The notes under the pieces: generated by a model | Told to the model about the DNA's origin: nothing | The model's input: only the letters and a program-made list of their open reading frames with translations | The model's database searches: none | Origin: an archaeon HR01 | GTDB lineage: Archaea; Thermoproteota; Nitrososphaeria_A; Caldarchaeales; Caldarchaeaceae | NCBI GenBank assembly: GCA_002898355.1 | Contig: BEHD01000001.1 | Location: 62,001-126,000 of the forward strand | Direction: 5' to 3' | Length of the DNA stretch: 64,000 nucleotides | Translations under genes and position numbers: made by a program | In this document: positions 24,587 through 32,373 of the stretch, piece after piece | Numbering within the stretch: position 1 is the first letter of the stretch | Layout of the letters: every line of letters starts with the position of its first letter

Positions 24587-25582
24587 ATGAAGGGCCTCAA
24601 AATAGGTATAGACCTCGGGGAGAACGAGGCTGAGCCTAGGAAGTTCGTCGAATGCGCGGTACTGGCTGAAAAACTTGGGTTCGATTCGGTGTGGTTCGGA
24701 GATCACTTCATGCCATGGATACATACTGGTGGGAAAGCTGCGTTTGTCTGGTCTGTTATGGCCGCTGCTCTTGAAAGAACTGAGAGAATAATCATGGGCC
24801 CGGATGTCACATGCGTTATAGACGGTAGATATCATCCGGCCCTTATAGCTCAGGCGGCGGCTACACTCGACAACATGTATCCGGGAAGGGTGGCTATAGG
24901 GGTCGGCTCCGGTGAGGCAGTGAACGAAGCCCCTTTCTTCATGGATAGATGGGGCAAATGGCCTCCATGGAGTGAAAGAATTAGGAGAACCGTGGAGGGA
25001 GTCGCTTTGATGCGGAAGCTGTGGACAAGCACCGACTACTTTTCGTTTCAAGGGGAGTTCTTCAAGATGCGTGACTTGTTCCTGTACACCAAGCCCAAAA
25101 CCGCTATCCCCATATATTTCTCAGCCCTAGGTAAGAGAGCCGCCGTCTATGCCGGTATGTATGGCGACCATCTAGTAACTATCGGAACACCTGACCAGTG
25201 CCGGAGCCAGATATTCCCCAATTTTGAGGAGGGTGTGAAAAAGAGCGGACGCATCCCGGCGGAAGCCGAGAAAATGGTATTAGTCAACATATGTGTTGGC
25301 CCGATTGAAGATTCGTTGAGGAAACTTAAGTCTGGTATGGCGGGAACTTTGAGAAGAGACGCCTTTGAGACAGCTGACCCTAGGATGGTTGAGAGTTTGG
25401 CGGCCACCGTGAGCGATGAGATGATTTTTGATGGCTTTGTCCTAGTTCGGAAAGTATCAGAGCTGGAAAGCGTGGTTAGAGCGTATCTAGATGTCGGTGC
25501 AGGCCATATAGTTTTTGGAACGGGGGCAAACCCCGAAATTATCAAAGAGTTAGGTAACAATGTGTTGCCGCTTTTTAGGTAG
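24587..25582 (+). CDS. F420-dependent luciferase-like oxidoreductase
   Basis: The 331-residue enzyme belongs to the luciferase-like TIM-barrel group, near the glucose-6-phosphate dehydrogenase and related F420 branch: Phe-Asp-Ser-Val-Trp-Phe-Gly-Asp-His-Phe, later Gly-Val-Gly-Ser-Gly-Glu-Ala-Val-Asn-Glu, and Trp-Thr-Ser-Thr-Asp-Tyr-Phe-Ser-Phe-Gln-Gly. It would transfer hydride between F420 and an alcohol or sugar-like substrate. It follows the importer ATPase by 14 bases and is likely part of the same transcript, so it may act on the imported compound. Confidence 0.85.
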   Translation: MKGLKIGIDLGENEAEPRKFVECAVLAEKLGFDSVWFGDHFMPWIHTGGKAAFVWSVMAAALERTERIIMGPDVTCVIDGRYHPALIAQAAATLDNMYPGRVAIGVGSGEAVNEAPFFMDRWGKWPPWSERIRRTVEGVALMRKLWTSTDYFSFQGEFFKMRDLFLYTKPKTAIPIYFSALGKRAAVYAGMYGDHLVTIGTPDQCRSQIFPNFEEGVKKSGRIPAEAEKMVLVNICVGPIEDSLRKLKSGMAGTLRRDAFETADPRMVESLAATVSDEMIFDGFVLVRKVSELESVVRAYLDVGAGHIVFGTGANPEIIKELGNNVLPLFR

Positions 25583-25601
25583 AGGTAAAACCTCACCCGT
25601 C

Positions 25602-26030
25602 ATGTCTAAAATGCATCTCGTAATAGCTGCCATGTCGGCCGCTTCTCTGATAATCAACTGGTTGTGGATCAACATGCCTCTCTCAGCATTTGGCGTCTCG
25701 GGGAGGCAGGCCATCCTATATGGCAGGATAACGCTCCTCCAGACATTTCTTTACCCACATCCGTATATGATTCTCTGGGCATCGGGGTTTTCGCTGAACA
25801 TTTTAGCCATATTACTTCTAGCAAGTGCGCGTTACCGGAAGATTTCTCTTCCCCCTGTCATTCTAATGGCCGCAGGATTATCAACACTGCTGCTTTGGCT
25901 ATTGATTATGAGTAGGTGGAACTTTTCCACGGCACTAGCCCCTATGTATATGCTCGGCCTCCCAACAGCCCTCATACCCATTCTGGGAGGGCTGGCGGCT
26001 TTGTGGAGGATGCGAAGCCGAATGGGATAG
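25602..26030 (+). CDS. Four-span membrane protein of unknown function
   Basis: From ATG 25602 the 142-residue product has about four hydrophobic spans (residues 5-25, 45-70, 80-100, 110-130) and a basic C-terminus. No channel, transporter or enzyme motif is visible. It follows the F420 oxidoreductase by 19 bases and is convergent with the threonine synthase paralogue. A small membrane partner or an unrelated gene are both possible. Confidence 0.5.
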   Translation: MSKMHLVIAAMSAASLIINWLWINMPLSAFGVSGRQAILYGRITLLQTFLYPHPYMILWASGFSLNILAILLLASARYRKISLPPVILMAAGLSTLLLWLLIMSRWNFSTALAPMYMLGLPTALIPILGGLAALWRMRSRMG

Positions 26031-26047
26031 GCTGTGTCCCAGCCACC

Positions 26048-27295
26048 CTAAATAAACTGCCTTATTATACTAACAGCTTCCCCAAGAGAGGGTCTTATCT
26101 TGGTCGGTGGGCTGATGACGGCTCTAATACTTCTTAGATCCTTCAAGCCGGTGCCGGTAACTAGGGAAAGCACTCTATCACTTGATTTTATCCAACCGGC
26201 CTCCACAAGCCTTCTTATCGCAGCGATGCATACGTTGCTTGAGGGCTCTGCAAAGATCCCCTCCATAGATGATAGTAGCTTACCAGCCTCCAATGTTTCA
26301 GCATCTGAAACTGCGATAGCTGTCCCACCTGTTTCCTTGACAGCTGGGATGGCTGCCATGGCGTCGAGGGGGATTGTGTCGGCTAACGCTGTACATATTG
26401 TTCGGATCTGTTCCCAAGGTGTGTTGAGAACCTTTTCAAGAGGCCACCTCTCCCTAACAGCCCTAACGAAGGGTTGGCAACCCTCAGCTTGAACGCCGAC
26501 AAGTCTTGGAATCTCTTTTTCGTCAACGAAACCCAACTTCACTAGGTCTGTGAAGCCCTTCCACAACGAGCCAAGCAACCCTCCTCCTCCGACGGGTGTG
26601 ACAATAATATCTGGGAGGGGTTTAATCTGCTCGAATATTTCAAAAGCTATTGTCCTGCCAGCCTCTAACGTGTATGGATTGTGTGGGGCGGCCGTTACCA
26701 TGTCGTAAGCTCCAAACTCCTTCACGAGTTTTTCAACCAGATTTGCTACTTCGACGTTGTCAGGTGTGTCTACAACAACTACAAACCCTCCGTAAGCACT
26801 TATCTGAATCATCTTCTCCTCCGGAATCACGTTAGGCACCATGATTACACTTTTGATCCCTGCCCTAGATGTGTAAGCAGCCACTGCAGCTCCCACATTA
26901 CCGGATGACGATGTCAAGGCAAGCTGATACCTGAGTTCTAGAGCTCTTGATGTGGCTAGGGATATTTGACGGTCTTTGTGAGAGCCCGTGGGGTTCCACG
27001 CCTCAATCTTCAGTAAGAGCTGCGAGAGACCTAGGTAGCGGCCGAGATTCGCAGCCCTAACTACTCTCGTCCCACCCTCACCCATAGTGACTATATTGCG
27101 CATATCAGCTAGTGGCAGAAGAGGGAGGTATTTCCACATCCCTGTAACATGCCCGTCAAAAACCTCGCGAGCCTTCTCCGCTATAGCGTCATAATCATAT
27201 TCGATGACAAGCTGGCCGTGGCATAACGGACACGTAAGCCCTCGCTCCTCAACACCTGCTAGAAAATTGCATCTTAGACATCGAAGCGTAAACAT
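26048..27295 (-). CDS. Threonine synthase-like PLP enzyme with zinc ribbon
   Basis: The 415-residue product begins with a zinc ribbon (Cys-Leu-Arg-Cys ... Cys-Pro-Leu-Cys) at residues 6-26, then a fold-type II PLP domain with Pro-Thr-Gly-Ser-His-Lys-Asp-Arg (Lys binds PLP; His replaces the usual Phe), Ser-Ser-Gly-Asn-Val-Gly-Ala-Ala and Gly-Gly-Gly-Gly for the phosphate. Threonine synthase converts O-phosphohomoserine to threonine; related enzymes make other products. A second paralogue lies at 42985. Start ATG 27295 is preferred over TTG 27304. Confidence 0.82.
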   Translation of the reverse strand: MFTLRCLRCNFLAGVEERGLTCPLCHGQLVIEYDYDAIAEKAREVFDGHVTGMWKYLPLLPLADMRNIVTMGEGGTRVVRAANLGRYLGLSQLLLKIEAWNPTGSHKDRQISLATSRALELRYQLALTSSSGNVGAAVAAYTSRAGIKSVIMVPNVIPEEKMIQISAYGGFVVVVDTPDNVEVANLVEKLVKEFGAYDMVTAAPHNPYTLEAGRTIAFEIFEQIKPLPDIIVTPVGGGGLLGSLWKGFTDLVKLGFVDEKEIPRLVGVQAEGCQPFVRAVRERWPLEKVLNTPWEQIRTICTALADTIPLDAMAAIPAVKETGGTAIAVSDAETLEAGKLLSSMEGIFAEPSSNVCIAAIRRLVEAGWIKSSDRVLSLVTGTGLKDLRSIRAVISPPTKIRPSLGEAVSIIRQFI

Positions 27296-27304
27296 GTGAC
27301 GCAA

Positions 27305-27584
27305 ACACCTGTTACATCCGGCCTCATCTCACCCCAGTTAAATGTTTTCCCTTCTGTATGCTTCCACACAGCAGAAATTTTTGGGTGAGACACCAGATTG
27401 CCAAGTTCGAGAAGCCACTTTTAAGCTTGTTCTCTAAATACCAGCCATGGATGACAGATTTTCCAGCTCCACGACACCTGCTGAAACCCATCTAGTCCGA
27501 GCTCCGCCTACACTAAGACGCCTACCAGTCAACCACCCCCCTATTTTCCCCTTCTCCCCAAAATTCACATTGTATATCTTTCAG
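27305..27584. other. Intergenic stretch between threonine synthase paralogue and tRNA-Glu
   Basis: About 280 bases. A CATTTAACTG-type box (minus strand, about 27335-27343) probably serves the threonine synthase gene. I see no convincing reading frame, repeat or small RNA. Confidence 0.4.
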
Positions 27585-27677
27585 TGCCCTGGGCGGGATT
27601 TGAACCCGCGTCCACGGCTTTCCCCTCCTACGTGGAGCGAGAGGCCGCGATCCTTGACCGGGCTAGACGACCAGGGC
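27585..27677 (-). tRNA. tRNA-Glu (CTC) with an 18-base intron
   Basis: On the minus strand the 93-base gene starts GCCCTGG and ends CCAGGGC plus discriminator A; no CCA is encoded. The T arm is GCGGG-TTCAAAT-CCCGC, the D arm has a GTC/GAT stem, and the anticodon stem is GCGGC/GCCGT. The anticodon CTC occupies 27639-27641. Between positions 37 and 38 lies an 18-base intron at 27620-27637. It folds as a bulge-helix-bulge: three-base bulges CGC and AAA on either side of a 4-bp helix CTCT/GGGG, capped by a TCC/GGA stem with loop ACGTA. Mature length 75. Confidence 0.95.
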
Positions 27678-27782
27678 GTTCCAACGTCTGTTTTTCTTGG
27701 AAGGAGCTCATAAATCTTACGTTGACCGGGGATGCTGGGCGGTGTGGAGGTCTCCGGCTGTCGCTGATACCTCTCCTGTTCG

Positions 27783-28478
27783 TTATGTTTTTCTGATGAA
27801 TGTCTGTGTGGTTACCTGGCCGTTTTCTTCGCCTATTATTATTTTGTCGGCGGATTTGACGAAGAGGCCGCTGGCCAGGAGGCCTGCTATCTGGCTGAGC
27901 CGGCTCTCCAGCTCTTGGGGGTCTTGGATGGTTCCAAAGTCTGCGTCGGCCAGTATGTTGCCGTTGTCGCTGATCAGCGGCCCGTTTTTCCCTGTGGACT
28001 CCCTTATCCTTGTAACCCCGCCTAGTAGGCGGACCCTCTCCAGAACATTCGGGAGTGCGAATGGCAGTATCTCGAGGGGGATAGGCTTGTTGAGATGATC
28101 TGCTTTCTTGCTGTAGTCGCCTATGAAGACGGTGTATTCAGAGGCTTGGCAGAGTATCTTCTCCCTCAGATGGGCTCCTCCTCCGCCTTTCACCATGTTG
28201 CCGAGACGGTCCACTTGGTCGAAGCTGTCGAGATAGATGTCGGGCCTGGGATAGGCGTGAAGGGATGTTGTCTCAAGGCGGTGTCTGACCGCTTCGAGGT
28301 AGCTCTGATACGAGGCAGGTATAACCCTCACCCTAAAACCCAACTCAGCCAGCATGCGTATGATGAGGAGGACCGTGGAGCCGCTGCCCAAACCCACGAT
28401 GGAGCCGTCGCCAACATATCTGAGGGCTTGTCTGACAGCGTTTTCTCTAGCCTTCTCGACGCCGGTCAAGGTCCTCAA
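27783..28478 (-). CDS. rpiA: Ribose-5-phosphate isomerase A
   Basis: The 231-residue enzyme has Ile-Val-Gly-Leu-Gly-Ser-Gly-Ser-Thr near residue 30, Pro-Ala-Ser-Tyr-Gln-Ser, Asp-Asp-like Asp-Gln-Val-Asp, Lys-Gly-Gly-Gly-Gly-Ala-His-Leu-Arg-Glu-Lys (catalytic Glu/Lys region) and Ile-Gly-Asp-Tyr-Ser-Lys. It interconverts ribose-5- and ribulose-5-phosphate, giving ribose for nucleotides. It starts at TTG and overlaps the upstream small membrane protein gene by 32 bases, so the two are probably co-transcribed. A tRNA gene lies 106 bases downstream on the same strand. Confidence 0.9.
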   Translation of the reverse strand: MRTLTGVEKARENAVRQALRYVGDGSIVGLGSGSTVLLIIRMLAELGFRVRVIPASYQSYLEAVRHRLETTSLHAYPRPDIYLDSFDQVDRLGNMVKGGGGAHLREKILCQASEYTVFIGDYSKKADHLNKPIPLEILPFALPNVLERVRLLGGVTRIRESTGKNGPLISDNGNILADADFGTIQDPQELESRLSQIAGLLASGLFVKSADKIIIGEENGQVTTQTFIRKT

Positions 28479-28713
28479 TCTCCTTTAGAAGCCTAGATAT
28501 CTCCCTCTCCTCCTCCGCCACCCTCTCCAAGATTTTCAAGGCCTTCACGGAGTTGGCCGTATCCACTGGCCTGGGCAGTCTGTCAACCGTTACATGTATA
28601 GGCTGCGGCGCCGGCGGCCTGTAAGACCTCTTCATCAGTCTGTTGGTGTAGAGGAGGATGGCTACAACGGAGAAGCCGAAGACCAGTGAGAGAAGTATGA
28701 AATCCTCCAGCAA
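28447..28713 (-). CDS. Small membrane-anchored coiled-coil protein
   Basis: From TTG 28713 the product has 88 residues: one hydrophobic span at about residues 5-25, a basic Lys-Arg-Ser-Tyr-Arg stop-transfer, a Pro-rich linker and a charged helix (Glu-Arg-Val-Ala-Glu-Glu-Glu-Arg-Glu) fit for coiled coil. The start was chosen because ACTATATATC (minus strand, near 28743) lies about 28 bases before it; a longer frame opens at 28782. Function unknown; it is coupled to rpiA. Confidence 0.5.
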   Translation of the reverse strand: MLEDFILLSLVFGFSVVAILLYTNRLMKRSYRPPAPQPIHVTVDRLPRPVDTANSVKALKILERVAEEEREISRLLKEIEDLDRRREG

Positions 28714-28884
28714 AGCATATTCAGTAAAGCTTGGAGAGATATATAGTCTTAAGACAGCCAGCCTAGCCTGAAACATCTCCAACGCCTCTCATAAGCTCTA
28801 TGGCTGGCAGGCCGGGCGCAGGTATGTCATGAATGGGGTGTGGCTATGATACAGATTTATTTATGGGGCATGGACTTCAAAGCC

Positions 28885-29277
28885 ATGGTACGGTTTAGGC
28901 CTGAGGAGCTTAAATTCATAGAGGGTAATGAGCTGTGCAGGCTAGCCACGGTGGATGAGAAGGGGCAGCCCCACGTGGTCCCTGTGGCTTACCTGTACAT
29001 AGGTGGAAAATTCTATATCGCCACAGATTATGGGACGAGAAAGTTGGCTAACATCCGGAGGAACAACCGGGTCTCGCTTGTGGTGGACCGTTACAGGCCC
29101 AACAAGGCTGTCCTAGTTCTGGGCGAGGCCTCCATCCTGGAGAGGGGTCCTGAATACAGGAGGATATACAGGCGGTTCTTCCAGAGATTTTCATGGGTGA
29201 GGAGAAGTCCATGGGAGGAGGGTGAGGCAGCCTTCATAGTGGTCAAGCCCATAAGGAAAGTCTCTTGGGGCCTGTAG
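28885..29277 (+). CDS. Split-barrel PPOX-class flavin/F420 protein
   Basis: From ATG 28885 the product has 130 residues: Glu-Glu-Leu-Lys-Phe-Ile, Cys-Arg-Leu-Ala-Thr-Val-Asp-Glu-Lys-Gly-Gln-Pro-His-Val-Val-Pro-Val-Ala-Tyr, Thr-Arg-Lys-Leu-Ala-Asn-Ile and a C-terminal Ile-Val-Val-Lys-Pro. This is the flavin-reductase / F420 split barrel group. TTTATTTATGG at about 28854-28864 predicts a leaderless start at 28885; in-frame starts at 28840 and 28870 are possible. It is followed after 3 bases by a zinc ferredoxin gene, a possible redox partner. Confidence 0.75.
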   Translation: MVRFRPEELKFIEGNELCRLATVDEKGQPHVVPVAYLYIGGKFYIATDYGTRKLANIRRNNRVSLVVDRYRPNKAVLVLGEASILERGPEYRRIYRRFFQRFSWVRRSPWEEGEAAFIVVKPIRKVSWGL

Positions 29278-29280
29278 ATT

Positions 29281-29757
29281 GTGGTTAAATCGGGTTTATA
29301 TTATGGACACGTACCGACATGTCGAGAGGAGTTGGTAAGACAGGTAGACTATTCACCCAAACCCATCGACCCAGACTTTCTCAACAAGCCCGACGAGTAT
29401 CCGGTAACAGGGACGCATCACCAGCATGAGGTGAGGGCTGAGGGGGTCCAGCGATATGATAACGACGGAAAACCATATCCCACCAAGCTGGGCATACATG
29501 GAAAGATCGTGGCGGTGGACTTTGAAGCCTGCATAGCTGACGGGATATGTATGGATGTCTGCCCGGTTAACGTCTTTGAATGGCTTCTCAACCCTGGGAG
29601 GTCGGGAACAGGCAACGACCTAAACCCCCTGGAGGGAGAGCTCTATGAGAAATACCGCACCGACAAGTCGGACCCCGTCAGGGAGGCAGACTGCATCTTC
29701 TGCATGGCATGCGAGGCCTCATGTCCAACGAAAGCGATAAAGATAACAGCGCCCTAA
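29281..29757 (+). CDS. zfx: Zinc-containing ferredoxin
   Basis: The 158-residue product has the archaeal zfx layout: a His-rich N-terminal extension with Gly-Thr-His-His-Gln-His near residue 45 (zinc ligands), Leu-Gly-Ile-His-Gly-Lys-Ile-Val-Ala-Val-Asp, then two clusters, Cys-Ile-Ala-Asp-Gly-Ile-Cys-Met-Asp-Val-Cys-Pro and Cys-Ile-Phe-Cys-Met-Ala-Cys-Glu-Ala-Ser-Cys-Pro. In the first the second Cys of the usual set is Asp, as in Sulfolobus zfx, whose first cluster is 3Fe-4S. It is a low-potential electron carrier for 2-oxoacid oxidoreductases and similar enzymes. GTG 29281 gives the full extension; a TTG at 29332 with its own TATA-like box is the alternative. Confidence 0.88.
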   Translation: MVKSGLYYGHVPTCREELVRQVDYSPKPIDPDFLNKPDEYPVTGTHHQHEVRAEGVQRYDNDGKPYPTKLGIHGKIVAVDFEACIADGICMDVCPVNVFEWLLNPGRSGTGNDLNPLEGELYEKYRTDKSDPVREADCIFCMACEASCPTKAIKITAP

Positions 29758-30164
29758 ACACCGCCAATCCAAAACAAATACCTTCTTTATTCTCTTAAGC
29801 TGTTCTGGGGCCCCATACCGAGCGGGTTCTAAATTTTGCTGAACGTCTTTCCCCCTATTGCTTCAGCCGCGAGCATGAATGGGGGGTGAGATGTTCCGAA
29901 AGTCTTCAGCGGCGTAGCATGGTTAGACTATTCTCCAAGCCTAATACTGTGTCCAGCCCCTCATGACAATGGTTCGTTTTATGTTTTATTCACAGACACG
30001 CCGCCAGGCATCTTAGCGTAAAGCCCAGCGAATGTGTAATGGTGGGAGAAGACCCCGTGAATGATGTGCTGGGAGCCAGGTCGGCGGGAATGTACTCGGC
30101 CCTCCTAGACAGACAAATCGGTAAAATTTATACGGGAGATTTTATAATACGGTAGCGACAGCGC
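29758..30164. other. Decayed intergenic region between zfx and the Mrr-like gene
   Basis: About 407 bases without an intact gene. The left 230 bases show stops in all frames and no recognisable coding remnant. The right part holds the 3' fragment of a HAD-family gene, listed separately, and the AT-rich promoter of the nuclease gene (AAAATTTATA at 30123 and TTTTATAATAC at 30140). Confidence 0.45.
29991..30155 (+). pseudogene. C-terminal remnant of a HAD-family phosphatase
   Basis: The frame from 29991 reads Val-Lys-Pro-Ser-Glu-Cys-Val-Met-Val-Gly-Glu-Asp-Pro-Val-Asn-Asp-Val-Leu-Gly-Ala (then Ala-Gly-Met), ending at TAG 30153-30155. This is HAD motif 3/4: Lys-Pro, then Val-Gly-(Glu/Asp)-Asp-x-x-x-Asp and Gly-Ala-x-x-Ala-Gly-Met. 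No start or motif 1 is present upstream, where stops appear, so it is a 3' fragment of a former phosphatase gene. It ends just before the AT-rich nuclease gene. Confidence 0.7.
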
Positions 30165-31433
30165 TTGACCCGTGAAGAGATAGTTTATCTTGACACTCTT
30201 AACGGGTACGAGTTTGAGAAGCTATGTGCTCAAATATTTACAAAGCTTGGCTGGGGAGAAGTCGAAGATGTCCAAGATGTATGGGATGAAGGACGCGACT
30301 TGTTGATAAAAACTCCTCATGGCGAACTGTGGGTAGTTGAATGTAAGCATCAGCCGGGTAATTCGATTGGACGGCCAATAGTCCAAAAGCTGCATTCGGC
30401 GGTGATTTCATCAAATGCTCAGATGGGTATTCTTATTACAACTGGGGGTTTTTCTCAAGCAGCAATAGAGTATGCACGGAAAATTTCAAACAAGGCCAAA
30501 ATTGAATTGATTGACATGCTTAAACTCATAGACTTAGCAGACCGGGCCGGAATTAAAATTATTACCACTAGTGCAACAACCCCATACATTTTCACCTATG
30601 GCTATTCAAAAAATATCGAACATCTAATCAAAAAACTGAACATAATCTATGATCGTTTTTTAAGCCATCCATTCCAAGCCATAGAAATCCTTAAAATCAA
30701 ACCTATAAAACTGGATTTAAAACCTCTAGTTTATGTTAAGTACGATATACATGCAAACTTTCAAACCACTGTAGGAATCGTGCACACAATTCACGAAACT
30801 GACAAAGTATTATTTATCGACGGGTCTGATGGTCAAATTTTAAATAAAGAAATTTCGTCTTTCCTCATCAAATCTAATCTGAGTAGATTCGAACAAGAGT
30901 CCGTTCTTCCATGTCCAATTACCCGCGAAAATCTTAATTACAGGTTAGACACTATTATAAAAATTGCGAAACAGCACATCATCCAGAAACATACTACAAC
31001 AGTCGCATATTACGGCCGAAACAAAGTCAGGTATGTTAAAACTTGCAGACCCAACGAACGCCATATTCACATCAGAGACGTTAAACTCGTGTTAATGCCT
31101 TCGTGGTTTTCGACATTTTACGCTTTTAGGCAGAAATATAATTGCTTTATTGTAGAAAATGATCATGGAATCATCATAACCTCTACCGACATTTTCAATT
31201 GCCGTGTTTGCGGAAAGGAGATCTTGACTCAAGCATTGTTGTGCAACAATTGCGGTAATGTTACTCATACTCCTCGGATATTCAGGTCTCACGGATTTAT
31301 ATGCAAAAAATGTGGTAAGACGATTTGTCGGAACTGCGCTTTCTGGATGCGTCGCTTACTATTCTTTAAGAGGATTCTTTGTGAGACCTGTGCGGGTGAA
31401 CATGATGGTAAGAAGAGAAAATTATCCTCCTAA
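30165..31433 (+). CDS. Mrr-like restriction endonuclease with C-terminal zinc ribbons
   Basis: The 422-residue product begins with an Mrr-catalytic domain of the PD-(D/E)xK class: Leu-Asn-Gly-Tyr-Glu-Phe-Glu-Lys-Leu (14-20), Asp-Glu-Gly-Arg-Asp45, and Val-Val-Glu59-Cys-Lys61-His-Gln, followed by Gly-Arg-Pro-Ile-Val-Gln-Lys-Leu. The middle 200 residues are unassigned. The last 80 residues hold two zinc ribbons (Cys-Arg-Val-Cys...Cys-Asn-Asn-Cys and Cys-Lys-Lys-Cys...Cys-Arg-Asn-Cys...Cys-Glu-Thr-Cys). Mrr-family nucleases cut modified or foreign DNA. No methyltransferase is nearby. Codon use is distinctly AT-rich compared with neighbours, suggesting transfer. Start is TTG. Confidence 0.78.
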   Translation: MTREEIVYLDTLNGYEFEKLCAQIFTKLGWGEVEDVQDVWDEGRDLLIKTPHGELWVVECKHQPGNSIGRPIVQKLHSAVISSNAQMGILITTGGFSQAAIEYARKISNKAKIELIDMLKLIDLADRAGIKIITTSATTPYIFTYGYSKNIEHLIKKLNIIYDRFLSHPFQAIEILKIKPIKLDLKPLVYVKYDIHANFQTTVGIVHTIHETDKVLFIDGSDGQILNKEISSFLIKSNLSRFEQESVLPCPITRENLNYRLDTIIKIAKQHIIQKHTTTVAYYGRNKVRYVKTCRPNERHIHIRDVKLVLMPSWFSTFYAFRQKYNCFIVENDHGIIITSTDIFNCRVCGKEILTQALLCNNCGNVTHTPRIFRSHGFICKKCGKTICRNCAFWMRRLLFFKRILCETCAGEHDGKKRKLSS

Positions 31434-31773
31434 GAGAGCAACATGTTGAAAGTAGCACGGCTTATGTATAGACCAATGGATGAAAACTAATTACGTGTGC
31501 TTTAGATACATCAGGGCTGAAAATCCGGAGTAGGAACAGGGAAGGGGTGAGTTTAATCGGGGGTTGTTGTTTTTGGGTGATTTGCTCTAGGTTGGTGGGT
31601 TGTCTGCTGTGCGTATTCCCCATAGATACGGTGCCGCATCTGGGGACGCTGATAGGGTTTGAGCTCTCGGAGCCTAAAGAGAGTGGCTGGCCAAAACTCT
31701 TCCTGAAGGCCGCTATAGTAGCGCTGTTGATGTTTTGAGGGTTCTGCTCTAGTGGTGCAGATATTTCACATCT
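31434..31773. other. Gap right of the Mrr-like gene, possible membrane gene remnant
   Basis: About 340 bases without a secure gene. The plus strand 31547-31738 encodes 63 residues ending in a hydrophobic Leu-Phe-Leu-Lys-Ala-Ala-Ile-Val-Ala-Leu-Leu-Met-Phe, preceded by Glu-Leu-Ser-Glu-Pro-Lys-Glu-Ser-Gly-Trp-Pro, which looks like the C-terminus of a membrane transporter. There is no ribosome site or promoter. I take it as a probable remnant. The rest shows nothing. Confidence 0.3.
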
Positions 31774-32373
31774 TCATTTTTTCTGCCCTATTCTCTCCTT
31801 GAAGGCTTCTGCACATTCTCTGCTGGAGAAGTAGTAGCGGCCCCCTTCTATGTATTCTATGATAGGTCTCTCGACTATTGGGGCTTTGCAGAAGTCGCAT
31901 CGTATCCTTAGGGCGTCTTCTGGGGCCAGATTGCTTCCGTACTTCTCCTTGGATGTTGATGTGATGATGAGTTGTTCGTATGAGGTGGTGGATTGGAGAT
32001 ATTTTGCCGGCCAGGACTCCAGCTCCTCCACGCTACGTACCTCCAGCTTGGCGACGACGTTGTATCCCCCAGCCACCCTATGCAGCTCCCTGACCTCCTC
32101 CGACTTGGATAAGCTCTCTAGGGTTTGGGCCAGCTTATCGGGTGGAAGCCTTAATAGTAGTACGGCCCTCACCCTGTCCAATATTCTGGATGGGTCGACG
32201 ATGGCTGTGTAGCCCCTTATAACACCCAGCTCTTCAAGCCTCCTCACCCTAGACCTCACAGCCGGTATGCTGAGATGGACCTTTGAAGCTATCTCCTTCC
32301 AGCTAGCCCTCCCATCGGTCTGGAGTATCCTGATAATCTCCACATCCTTAGAATCCAGCCTTAGCTTCTCCAC
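31774..32373 (-). CDS. AsnC/Lrp-type regulator fused to a TRASH metal-sensing domain
   Basis: The 199-residue protein has an N-terminal AsnC helix-turn-helix (Lys-Glu-Ile-Ala-Ser-Lys-Val-His-Leu-Ser, about 26-35), an Lrp-like middle (Tyr-Thr-Ala-Ile-Val-Asp), and a C-terminal TRASH domain from about 155 with Cys-Asp-Phe-Cys, Tyr-Tyr-Phe-Ser-Ser-Arg-Glu-Cys, which in archaea binds copper or mercury. It stands head-to-head with a mercuric reductase gene, so it is most likely its regulator. GTG start with a GATATATCAC box about 27 bases upstream points to a leaderless message. Confidence 0.87.
   Translation of the reverse strand: MEKLRLDSKDVEIIRILQTDGRASWKEIASKVHLSIPAVRSRVRRLEELGVIRGYTAIVDPSRILDRVRAVLLLRLPPDKLAQTLESLSKSEEVRELHRVAGGYNVVAKLEVRSVEELESWPAKYLQSTTSYEQLIITSTSKEKYGSNLAPEDALRIRCDFCKAPIVERPIIEYIEGGRYYFSSRECAEAFKERIGQKK

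Noticed and set aside
27447-27796. Open frames on the plus strand over the tRNA-Glu region
   Set aside because: They read across the antisense of the tRNA gene and have no promoter, ribosome site or protein-like composition.
31460-31520. Possible C/D box small RNA (GATGAA ... CTGAA)
   Set aside because: Internal C' and D' boxes and a terminal stem are missing; the two short motifs are likely chance.
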